Below the pieces are notes generated by a model. The model made no database searches. It was given only the letters and a program-made list of their open reading frames with translations, and had not been told where the DNA came from. Shown in pieces: positions 1-5,442 of a stretch of 5,703 bases of DNA. The position numbers and the translations under genes are program-made. Positions within the stretch are counted from its first letter, which is position 1, and every line of letters begins with the position of its first letter. The stretch comes from an uncultured Saprospiraceae bacterium (lineage in GTDB: Bacteria > Bacteroidota > Bacteroidia > Chitinophagales > Saprospiraceae), in the NCBI GenBank assembly GCA_937942465.1, contig CALDEO010000311.1:1-5703 (forward strand), given 5' to 3'.

Positions 1-37
1 AAATTGAAAGACAGACAAGACAATACGATCTGGATTT

Positions 38-51
38 AGATTTTAAAATCT
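38..51. repeat. 14-bp perfect palindrome upstream of the dehydrogenase gene
   Basis: AGATTTTAAAATCT reads the same on both strands. It lies 32 bp upstream of the candidate promoter box at 83-90 and 64 bp upstream of the start codon at 116. It could be an operator for a dimeric regulator, but it is A/T-only at its core and such palindromes occur by chance in AT-rich DNA. No second copy was seen in the window. Nothing else was recognised in positions 1-82, which hold no convincing coding sequence. Confidence 0.3.
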
Positions 52-82
52 GTAATTATTCATAGTTACCAATTCACTTAAC

Positions 83-90
83 TACATTTG
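83..90 (+). promoter_or_regulatory. candidate Bacteroidota -7 promoter box
   Basis: TACATTTG matches the Bacteroidota housekeeping-sigma -7 consensus TAnnTTTG exactly. It would start transcription near position 97, about 19 nt before the ATG at 116, a plausible short leader. No good TTTG-type -33 box is visible about 20 bp upstream, so the call rests on one element only. Confidence 0.4.
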
Positions 91-115
91 GCTAAATTAA
101 AAATACGCCGTAGAA

Positions 116-1489
116 ATGAGGAACATATTGATAATTGGTGCAGGACGATCAGCTTGCTCATTGATAAAGTACTTATTAGAAAAATCTGAAAGTGAGAATC
201 TATTTATCACTATTGCTGATTTATCTGAGGAAAGTGCTCAAAAATTTACGCAAGGTCATCCTAATGCAAAAGGGATCAAACTTGATGTTTTTGATGCTCC
301 AGAGAGAAGTGCCGCTATACAAGCTGCCGATCTCGTCATCTCTATGTTACCTGCACGATTTCATATCGAAGCAGCCAAAGACTGTATCTTATACAAAAAG
401 CATATGGTGACAGCATCTTATGTCAGCGATGAGATGCAAGCATTGGATGCTGATGCCAAAGCCAACGGACTCGTATTTATGAATGAAATCGGAGTAGATC
501 CAGGTATCGATCATATGAGTGCTATGCAGGTCATCGATAGGATACACGATGCTGGTGGTAAGATATTGATGTTTGAGTCTTTTACAGGTGGTCTTGTGGC
601 TCCTGAAAGTGATGACAACTTATGGAATTATAAGTTTACTTGGAATCCTAGAAACGTCGTCCTAGCTGGACAAGGAGGAGCAGCCGAGTTTATCCAAGAG
701 GGTACACATAAATATATCCCGTATCACCGATTATTCAGAAGAACAGAGTTTTTGGAAGTAGAAGGTTATGGACGTTTTGAAGCTTTAGCTAATAGAAATT
801 CATTAAAATATAGAAGTATCTATGGTCTAGAAGATATCCTCACTTTGTATCGAGGTACGATGCGTCGAGTTGGATTTAGTAAAGCATGGAATATGTTTGT
901 ACAACTAGGATTGACCGATGATACGTACCAGATCGGTAACTCTGAGGACTTGAGTTATAGAGACTTTATCAATCTATTCCTTCCCTTCTCGCCGACAGAC
1001 TCTGTAGAACTCAAAATGAGATATGCATTAAAGATCGACCAAGACGATTTGATGTGGTTCAAGCTACTAGAACTAGATATTTTCAATAAGGATAAAAAGA
1101 TCGGTATCAAGAATGCCACTCCAGCACAAGCACTACAAAAAATATTGATGGACAAGTGGACTCTAAAGCCAGAGGATAAAGATATGATCGTCATGTATCA
1201 TAAGTTTGGCTATGAGTTGGACGGAGAAAAACATCAGATCGATAGCAAGATGGTTATGATCGGAGAAGATCAGACATTCACAGCGATGGCAGCAACCGTA
1301 GGGCTACCCGTAGCAATGGCAGCCCTTAAGATATTGAATAAAGAAATAACAACTCCTGGAGTACAAAGACCACTGAGCAAAGAGGTCTATACACCGATCT
1401 TAAAAGAGCTAGAAGAGCACGGTATTCACTTTAAAGAAGAGGAAGTTGAGTATCTCGGATATAACCCACAAGGAGGCGTACACGGATAG
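116..1489 (+). CDS. saccharopine dehydrogenase family protein (Lys9-like)
   Basis: This intact 457-aa cytoplasmic enzyme resembles saccharopine dehydrogenase of the Lys9 type. That family interconverts saccharopine with L-glutamate and 2-aminoadipate semialdehyde using NAD(P), in lysine metabolism. The N-terminal Rossmann fold is plain: a dinucleotide-binding glycine motif, GAGRSA, at residues 8-13, then an acidic D35 at the end of the second strand, where the cofactor ribose is usually bound. The family core follows, with MNEIGVDPGIDH at 122-133 and SFTGGLVAPESDDN at 155-168, both close to the glutamate- and saccharopine-binding segments of fungal Lys9. The length fits a single-domain dehydrogenase without a fused lysine-ketoglutarate reductase. 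The ATG at 116 sits directly before the first Rossmann strand, so the start is well supported, though no Shine-Dalgarno is visible. No partner lysine-pathway gene lies in the window. Related enzymes such as carboxynorspermidine synthase share the fold, so the exact substrate is inferred. Confidence 0.88.
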   Translation: MRNILIIGAGRSACSLIKYLLEKSESENLFITIADLSEESAQKFTQGHPNAKGIKLDVFDAPERSAAIQAADLVISMLPARFHIEAAKDCILYKKHMVTASYVSDEMQALDADAKANGLVFMNEIGVDPGIDHMSAMQVIDRIHDAGGKILMFESFTGGLVAPESDDNLWNYKFTWNPRNVVLAGQGGAAEFIQEGTHKYIPYHRLFRRTEFLEVEGYGRFEALANRNSLKYRSIYGLEDILTLYRGTMRRVGFSKAWNMFVQLGLTDDTYQIGNSEDLSYRDFINLFLPFSPTDSVELKMRYALKIDQDDLMWFKLLELDIFNKDKKIGIKNATPAQALQKILMDKWTLKPEDKDMIVMYHKFGYELDGEKHQIDSKMVMIGEDQTFTAMAATVGLPVAMAALKILNKEITTPGVQRPLSKEVYTPILKELEEHGIHFKEEEVEYLGYNPQGGVHG

Positions 1490-1509
1490 GATAAGATATA
1501 CAAAACAAG

Positions 1510-1547
1510 AGAAATCATATGGATGCATACGTGTCAATATGATTTCT
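1510..1547. repeat. 11-bp perfect inverted repeat (hairpin) after the dehydrogenase gene
   Basis: AGAAATCATAT (1510-1520) is perfectly complementary to ATATGATTTCT (1537-1547), with a 16-nt spacer. It begins 20 bp after the dehydrogenase stop codon and ends 38 bp before the preferred lipoprotein start. It could end or stabilise the upstream transcript. The stem is AT-rich and no long T-tract follows, so it is not a classical intrinsic terminator. Its position inside the longest possible form of the next reading frame argues that this stretch is non-coding. Confidence 0.5.
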
Positions 1548-1585
1548 TACTAATGTATTATACCATTTGCCATCCAAAAACAAAC

Positions 1586-2011
1586 ATGGAAATGAATATA
1601 TCTAAGATTCAGTATTTGCTATCGTTACTGGTTATAACGGTAGGATTATCATTGAACATATGCTCTTGCATAACTCAAGAAGGAGCCTGGGACGACAACA
1701 TTATGTTATCACAAAAGGAAGCTACTTTTAGTGCTGCAAGTGACTCCTTGACATTCACAACAAGTGGAGACGCTGGCTGGTGGATTTCCAATATTTCATT
1801 GAATGCAGACATTATACCTTTTGATCTGATAAATACAACAAATGACATTTTTCAAATAATCGAAAACGACTTCAGTGTCATTAGAAAATCCAAAAGTGAA
1901 TTACAAATCAAAATGGATGCCAACCCAACAAGCGAGCAACGAACTTTAATAATCGGACTCCAAGCAGGAAACTACTTCGATAAAATAACAATATCTCAAA
2001 ACGGGATGTAG
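1586..2011 (+). CDS. small BACON-like domain lipoprotein
   Basis: The 141-aa product is probably an exported lipoprotein. Residues 3-28 (numbered from the ATG at 1586) form a lipoprotein-type signal: a short basic N-terminus, a hydrophobic run and a cysteine pair, with ICSC at 25-28 as the best lipobox and C28 the likely lipidated residue. The rest resembles one BACON domain, an immunoglobulin-like fold common in Bacteroidota surface proteins. It shows a strand with LTFTTSG (55-61), the GWW motif (64-66) and a final strand ITISQNG (134-140), the typical BACON ending. The frame is open from 1523, but an ATG at 1586 or 1592 is preferred because it places the signal peptide at the N-terminus and leaves the 1510-1547 hairpin non-coding. 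There is no catalytic domain, so it may be an accessory or adhesion protein. BACON domains usually precede enzymes in larger proteins, and one standing alone is less common. Its function is unknown. Confidence 0.7.
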   Translation: MEMNISKIQYLLSLLVITVGLSLNICSCITQEGAWDDNIMLSQKEATFSAASDSLTFTTSGDAGWWISNISLNADIIPFDLINTTNDIFQIIENDFSVIRKSKSELQIKMDANPTSEQRTLIIGLQAGNYFDKITISQNGM

Positions 2012-2090
2012 CCACCAATCGGTAACTCAATGAGAGCAGGCCACACTACACTTAAATGAAGTCTTGTCAAACCTAGTGGTTCAACTTTAA

Positions 2091-2099
2091 GATTAAATC
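2091..2099. repeat. left target-site duplication of the mobile block (GATTAAATC)
   Basis: GATTAAATC lies immediately outside the IS4 left terminus (which begins TAATGGTG at 2100) and recurs exactly at 5366-5374, immediately outside the orphan IS4-type right terminus. A 9-bp repeat is near the usual range for IS4-family target duplications. The 79 bp between the lipoprotein stop codon and this site hold nothing I recognise. Confidence 0.75.
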
Positions 2100-2118
2100 T
2101 AATGGTGTCCGACAAAAA
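2100..2118 (+). repeat. IS4 left terminal inverted repeat
   Basis: TAATGGTGTCCGACAAAAA pairs with the right end, which reads TAATGGTGTCCGATTAAAA on the opposite strand. Seventeen of 19 positions match, the first 13 without mismatch. Both right-end copies (3486 and 5365) end in the same TTA, so the TAA belongs to the element and the target duplication stops at 2099. Confidence 0.85.
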
Positions 2119-2191
2119 TCAGATAAGTCTAAATTATTGATTTAACGGCCTGTATTTGCTTAGAATGGCAAATGAAGGTCAATAGCAGGGT

Positions 2192-3398
2192 CTATGGGCT
2201 AGAATTGAACAGATTTGGTTCGGTTTGTAATTTTTTATTACGCTGTTTCCAGGGTTTTTCTGGATCGTTTAGAAATGAGGTCAAGTTGATGTAGCTCATT
2301 AAGTGAAATCGGACGAGCGATACCATGTTGGAGAAGGCCCATTTCCTTTTAAGTTTGTGCTTTACTAGTTGCATTAATAAAATAGCAATATTAGCTACCC
2401 AGATCTGGATTTCAATAGCATTCTGATTATCTCCTAGGAAATATTTCAATGGAAAATTCTGCTTTAGCATCCTAAAGAATACCTCAATTTCCCAACGTTT
2501 CTTATATATTAAAGCGATCTGTTCAGCTTATAACTCTAATTGGTTGCTTATAAACACGTATACTTTATCCTTTTGTTGACTTTAGTACGCGATCCTCCTT
2601 AACTCAAGTTGCTCACCAACCCTTAGTCGTAACTTGGATTAGTTCATCTTTGATCACACCATGATCACATGTATCAGGAATATCTAGCTCACTTATGACT
2701 TCATATACCGCATTTTCCTTCATCCTTGTGACTAGATAAATACCCTGCTGACTCCAATCATAGAATTGCGTAGAATCAATGTAAGATTTGTCAAAACAGA
2801 TCATGTCTCCCGCTTCTAGTGATAACTCGGGAAACAAACATTGGTCATGTGTGGCTGCACTTGTGAAATGGATAAATTTGGCAACATAGCTATCAGCGGC
2901 TAGCAACATATCGGGCCTTAATTCCACCTTTCTGCTATCCATCTAAGCGCTTACGTCCCGACGTTTTCAATATCTCTTTAAATAAGCATATAGTTGTAGA
3001 ATCTGCCAATAGAAGTCTTTTATACCGCTTCTTAACACTTCCGCTGTCCGACAAAAAAATCCCATACTGCTCAAAGAGCATATCGTAGATGGATTTAAAC
3101 ACTTCACTTGATCTATTCTTATTCCCGTCTGAAATGGTAGATCGCTTTGGTGCCTGTTTAAGACCTAAATGGCTAAGCTTACCTTCCCATGCCATTAAAC
3201 CTGTTGATAGCTACCTAAGTGTTTTAGAATTAGTCAAACTAGCATATAACATCGATACCAAATGTTCCCAAGTCTTAAATGTCTTATATTACTTATCGCT
3301 GCCATGCACATTAGCTATTCTATTAACACTACTGCGATCTATTAAATTTAGTAACTGACTCAATATCGGCTGCCCGATAAAATGACTACTTTATTCAT
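2192..3398 (-). pseudogene. IS4-family transposase pseudogene (three indels, five stops)
   Basis: This is the remnant of a DDE transposase that would cut and join the element's ends. Reading the minus strand from the ATG at 3398-3396 gives a continuous IS4-type protein of about 401 aa if three single-base changes are repaired: a lost base in the T-run near 3390-3392, an extra base at 2912 and an extra base near 2623-2624. Internal stops lie at 3291-3289 (TAA), 3213-3211 (TAG), 2937-2935 (TAG), 2584-2582 (TAA) and 2530-2528 (TAA). All catalytic residues survive: D133 in LADSTT (codon 3003-3001), D203 in FDKSYID (codon 2792-2790) and E305 in the YREK signature YKKRWEIEVFFRMLK (E codon 2485-2483). 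The repaired length is an exact multiple of three and ends at the TAG at 2194-2192, which supports the reconstruction. No functional enzyme can be made, and the apparent short reading frames in this region are fragments of this one gene. Confidence 0.9.
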
Positions 3399-3435
3399 AG
3401 CTATTTATGATTTGTTGCAAAAGCTAAAATAGCTA
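3398..3435. promoter_or_regulatory. stem-loop covering the IS4 transposase start codon
   Basis: TAGCTATTT (3398-3406) is perfectly complementary to AAATAGCTA (3427-3435), giving a 9-bp stem with a 20-nt loop. In a minus-strand transcript the stem would reach the first base of the transposase ATG (3398-3396) and enclose the leader just before it. IS10 and IS50 use stem-loops of this kind to block translation from read-through transcripts. The same role here is inferred from position only. Confidence 0.4.
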
Positions 3436-3437
3436 CT

Positions 3438-3463
3438 GAGACCCGATTTTCGGGTCTCTTTTT
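3438..3463 (+). terminator. intrinsic terminator reading rightward out of the IS4 element
   Basis: GAGACCCGA (3438-3446) and TCGGGTCTC (3450-3458) form a perfect 9-bp GC-rich stem with a 3-nt loop, followed by TTTTT (3459-3463). This is a textbook rho-independent terminator on the plus strand. It would stop plus-strand transcripts that run antisense through the transposase before they reach the passenger gene at 3538. On the minus strand the same hairpin would form in read-through transcripts ahead of the transposase start, but no U-tract follows it there. Confidence 0.75.
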
Positions 3464-3486
3464 ATTCTTTTAATCGGACACCATTA
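3463..3486 (-). repeat. IS4 right end, first copy of a 24-bp direct repeat
   Basis: The 24 bases here, starting TATTCTTTTAATC and ending GGACACCATTA, recur without mismatch at 5342-5365. The last 13 bases are the exact inverse of the IS4 left end. Sequence beyond both sides of the two copies differs: TCTCAAAA follows this copy and GATTAAATC follows the other. Confidence 0.85.
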
Positions 3487-3537
3487 TCTCAAAACCTAAA
3501 TTTCTATTTATATTACGCTTAATAAAACCACCAAAAA

Positions 3538-4287
3538 ATGCCAAAGATTAACCTTGTAGCCATTATACTTCTATGCACTATTAACTTTTTAAAAGGCCAA
3601 TGCGTTGATGATGGGGATTGTCCTGGTTTATTTTGTGACTTAGCCACTCTAACATGTGTAGAATGTCTGGTTGATTCGGATTGTCCACTTATGGCAGGAT
3701 TTGTGGGAAATTGTGATCAAACAATTAAGGTCTGTGATTATGTGCTGCCTATAGAGTTATTGGAATTTCAGGGGAAGGTAAAGTCAGATATTATAGAATT
3801 GAATTGGACAACTGCGACAGAAATCAATAACGCAGGATTTGAAATCCAAAAATCAATAGATGGAAAAAATTGGACTAAGCAAAACTTTATCGATGGTAAA
3901 GGTACAACTGCACTTAAACAGACTTACATGTATGAAGATTTATATCCTTCAAGAGGATCAAATCTATATAGATTGAAACAAATAGATTTTGATGGAATTT
4001 ATACGTATTCAAAAATAATATTATTTGATTATTTTAAATTTAGTAACAGCGTTCAGGTATTTCCCAATCCTACAAGAGGATATATCAATTTACATATTGA
4101 TAACCCTTATTCTCGAAAAATTAAGATTAAACTGTCAGATAGTATGGGAAAGCAAATATTGGAGAATGAAATAACTCAAAATCAATTGTTTTGGGAACAT
4201 AGAATTGATTTAATTAAACCCGGAGTTTATTTTATTTCAGTTAAATCTGGAGCTAATTATTATGTGCGAAGAGTAGTCGTTTTATAA
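3538..4287 (+). CDS. cysteine-rich T9SS-exported protein with C-terminal sorting domain
   Basis: The intact 249-aa product is predicted to be secreted or displayed on the cell surface. Residues 1-20 form a signal peptide, with probable cleavage near GQ at 20-21. Two tandem four-cysteine modules follow: C22, C28, C33, C40, then C43, C49, C59, C66. Both carry a C-x5-C opening with acidic residues before the second cysteine, and eight cysteines suggest four disulfides. Residues 70-165 resemble the fibronectin-like segment common in T9SS cargo, opening LPIELLEFQGK and including YRLKQIDFDG (144-153). Residues 172-249 are a T9SS type A sorting domain, with VFPNPTRG (174-181) and the closing GVYFISVKSG strand. 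The ATG at 3538 is chosen because the signal peptide begins there. The gene starts 51 bp after the IS4 right end and just past a terminator, so its promoter must be local. TAAATTTC (3497-3504) is one mismatch from TAnnTTTG. No enzymatic motif is visible. It is the only undamaged gene in the mobile block. Confidence 0.85.
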   Translation: MPKINLVAIILLCTINFLKGQCVDDGDCPGLFCDLATLTCVECLVDSDCPLMAGFVGNCDQTIKVCDYVLPIELLEFQGKVKSDIIELNWTTATEINNAGFEIQKSIDGKNWTKQNFIDGKGTTALKQTYMYEDLYPSRGSNLYRLKQIDFDGIYTYSKIILFDYFKFSNSVQVFPNPTRGYINLHIDNPYSRKIKIKLSDSMGKQILENEITQNQLFWEHRIDLIKPGVYFISVKSGANYYVRRVVVL

Positions 4288-4354
4288 TATGATATTTCCG
4301 CGCTTGGAGTATATAGATTATATCGAATTGCGGGTAAGTCAATATAATATTATT

Positions 4355-4368
4355 GGGTTACCCATTTA
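4355..4368 (+). repeat. IS1595 left terminal inverted repeat
   Basis: GGGTTACCCATTTA matches the inverse of 5328-5341 at all 14 positions, and similarity beyond that is weak. The 67 bp between the passenger stop codon and this terminus hold no IS4 left end and nothing else I recognise. Confidence 0.85.
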
Positions 4369-4428
4369 AGCCACAAATAATTGAATATCAGCACTATAAT
4401 TAGTATCTTATAGAGTAAGTTATATGCT

Positions 4429-5338
4429 ATGAAAATACTAAAGGAGTTAGATAGAGATACATTTAAATCACGTTTTGGGACAAAATTATTGTGTTATGAA
4501 TTTTTGGCGGATCAGAAATGGTAATTAGGGTATAATTGTATAAAATGTAAGCACAATAAATACTCTAGAGGTAGCCAAACATGCAGTAGGAGATGTCGTA
4601 AATGTGGATATGATGAATCAACTACTACAAACACCCTATTTCATAAGCTAAAGTTTGGTACAGACAAAGCTTTTGAAATGCTATATGAAATAGTAACGAG
4701 TGAAAAAAAGGAGCTAATAGTATATGGTTAGCCGAACGTTTTGGAGTGAACCAGAAAACAGCATGGCTTTTTCGCCAAAAGGCGCAAGCTGCGATGCAAA
4801 GTAGTGAGCAGCACCCTTTAGAGAACGAAGTTCACGTAGATGAATTTGAAATAGGAACACCTAAAAAGGTGAGCAAGGAAGAAGTAAAAGTACCAAGAAA
4901 GTCAGAGTTGTATTGGCTGTCGAACATAGAGAAGGGAAAGCTGGTCGGTCCTACGCCAAGATCATTGAAGACTATAGCTGCAAATCATAGAAAGTGATTT
5001 TTGACACCCATATCAAGGAAGATCCCTTTGTAGTGTCTGATGGTTGGTCAGGATATAAGCCACTAAAAGGGGAGTTTCCAAATCTAACTCAGCGGTTATC
5101 CAACAATGGAGAGAATTTCAAGATGTTACATATTCAAATAAGAAACTTTAAAAATTGGCTAAGAGGAATGCATTCATATTGCAATAAGGAATACTTGCAA
5201 AAATATATAAATGAATATTTTTTTCGATTTAACAGAAGAAATCATAGAGTTTCAATTCTTGATTAGGTCTTCGAACGTTGCGTAAGTCATCAACCCATGA
5301 CCTATAATATGATGAAATCATGCGATCTAAATGGGTAA
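4429..5338 (+). pseudogene. IS1595-family transposase pseudogene (two indels, three stops)
   Basis: This is the remnant of a DDE-type IS1595 transposase. From the ATG at 4429 a continuous protein of about 303 aa is recovered by restoring one base in the A-run at 4703-4709 and one in the A-run at 4863-4867. Internal stops lie at 4522-4524 (TAA), 4988-4990 (TAG) and 5264-5266 (TAG). In reconstructed numbering, a zinc ribbon uses C37, C40, C56 and C59, followed by the typical NTLFHKLKF segment. Catalytic D138 lies in HVDEFEIG (codon 4839) and D205 in VVSDGWSGY (codon 5039). The third metal ligand probably lies in RNFKNWLRG, perhaps N240. The end FRFNRRNHR is typical of the family. The frame continues past 5266 through FERCVSHQPMTYN to a TAA at 5336-5338 inside the right inverted repeat, so the original gene reached the tip of the element. 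The enzyme is certainly inactive. Confidence 0.9.
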
Positions 5339-5341
5339 CCC
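5328..5341 (-). repeat. IS1595 right terminal inverted repeat
   Basis: TAAATGGGTAACCC is the exact inverse of the left terminus at 4355-4368. The original transposase stop codon (TAA, 5336-5338) lies inside it. The next base, 5342, already belongs to the duplicated IS4 right end. Confidence 0.85.
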
Positions 5342-5365
5342 TATTCTTTTAATCGGACACCATTA
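5342..5365 (-). repeat. orphan IS4 right end, second copy of the 24-bp repeat
   Basis: These 24 bases are identical to 3463-3486, and the outer 13 are the exact inverse of the IS4 left end at 2100-2112. No IS4 sequence lies on the inner side: the base before is the last base of the IS1595 element. It is best explained as all that remains of a second IS4 copy in the same orientation. It also forms the outer boundary of the block, since GATTAAATC follows directly. Confidence 0.8.
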
Positions 5366-5374
5366 GATTAAATC
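5366..5374. repeat. right target-site duplication of the mobile block (GATTAAATC)
   Basis: This is an exact copy of 2091-2099, placed directly after the orphan IS4 terminus. It marks where host sequence resumes. The 68 bp from here to the pgsA-like stop codon contain only a weak 5-bp stem, AGCTC with GAGCT (5405-5420), without a T-tract. Confidence 0.75.
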
Positions 5375-5442
5375 ATATGGCTTGTATAATTAATGATTGC
5401 TACTAGCTCACAAAAGAGCTGTCCCCCTTCACCAAAACCTCA

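Larger units (their letters stand above)
2100..3486 (-). mobile_element. IS4-family insertion sequence, degenerate
   Basis: The 1,387-bp element is bounded by TAATGGTGTCCGA (2100-2112) and its exact inverse (3474-3486). It holds one transposase gene on the minus strand that fills most of its length, which is the usual IS4 organisation and size. Two hairpins lie between the 3486 terminus and the transposase start. No copy of GATTAAATC follows the 3486 end; the matching repeat lies beyond 5365. The element was therefore part of a larger unit when that duplication formed. No close relative can be named from the sequence alone. Confidence 0.85.
4355..5341 (+). mobile_element. IS1595-family insertion sequence, degenerate
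   Basis: The 987-bp element is bounded by GGGTTACCCATTTA (4355-4368) and its exact inverse TAAATGGGTAACCC (5328-5341). It carries one plus-strand transposase of the IS1595 type, and size and layout suit that family. The flanks are ATATTATT on the left and TATTCTTT on the right, so the 8-bp target duplication expected for this family is absent. The right terminus abuts an IS4 right-end fragment with no base between. Missing duplication plus a junction at an IS tip suggests a deletion that started at the element's right end. Positions 4369-4428 before the transposase hold no promoter I can name. Confidence 0.85.
2100..5365. mobile_element. decayed composite-like transposon (IS4 - passenger - IS1595 - IS4 right-end remnant)
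   Basis: The 3,266-bp block starts with TAATGGTGTCCGA and ends with its exact inverse, TCGGACACCATTA, and 9-bp direct repeats flank it. It contains a 1,387-bp IS4 element, an intact gene for a T9SS-exported protein, a 987-bp IS1595 element and a 24-bp copy of the IS4 right end. The target duplication spans the whole block, and the IS4 element's own right end at 3486 is followed by the unrelated TCTCAAAA. The simplest reading is transposition of the complete unit between two directly oriented IS4 copies. Most of the right copy was then lost, plausibly by an IS1595-adjacent deletion. A single IS4 element that used a distant second right end is an alternative. Both transposases are dead, so the block should no longer move by itself. 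Confidence 0.65.

Noticed and set aside
192..410. Short plus-strand reading frame inside the dehydrogenase gene
   Set aside because: It lies wholly within the well-supported Lys9-like gene in another frame and has no recognisable domain.
955..1194. Minus-strand reading frame opposite the dehydrogenase gene
   Set aside because: It is antisense to conserved coding sequence, rich in serine and leucine as such shadows often are, and has no domain or regulatory context.
1523..1585. Upstream extension of the lipoprotein reading frame
   Set aside because: Starting at 1523 would bury the signal peptide behind 21 polar residues and place a hairpin in the coding region, so starts at 1586 or 1592 fit better.
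2192..3195. Three separate small minus-strand genes
   Set aside because: They align head to tail as N-terminal, middle and C-terminal parts of one IS4 transposase with its catalytic residues in order.
3089..3358. Plus-strand 89-codon frame overlapping the IS4 transposase
   Set aside because: The minus strand here encodes the N-terminal region of the IS4 transposase when stops are read through. The plus-strand frame is its antisense shadow.
2192..5338. Stop-codon reassignment or suppression (all eight internal stops in the two transposases are TAA or TAG, none TGA)
   Set aside because: The intact genes end in TAG or TAA, and both transposases also carry frameshifts. Random decay of A/T-rich codons explains the pattern.
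4347..5349. 8-bp target duplication around the IS1595 element
   Set aside because: ATATTATT on the left and TATTCTTT on the right do not match when aligned, so no duplication can be claimed.
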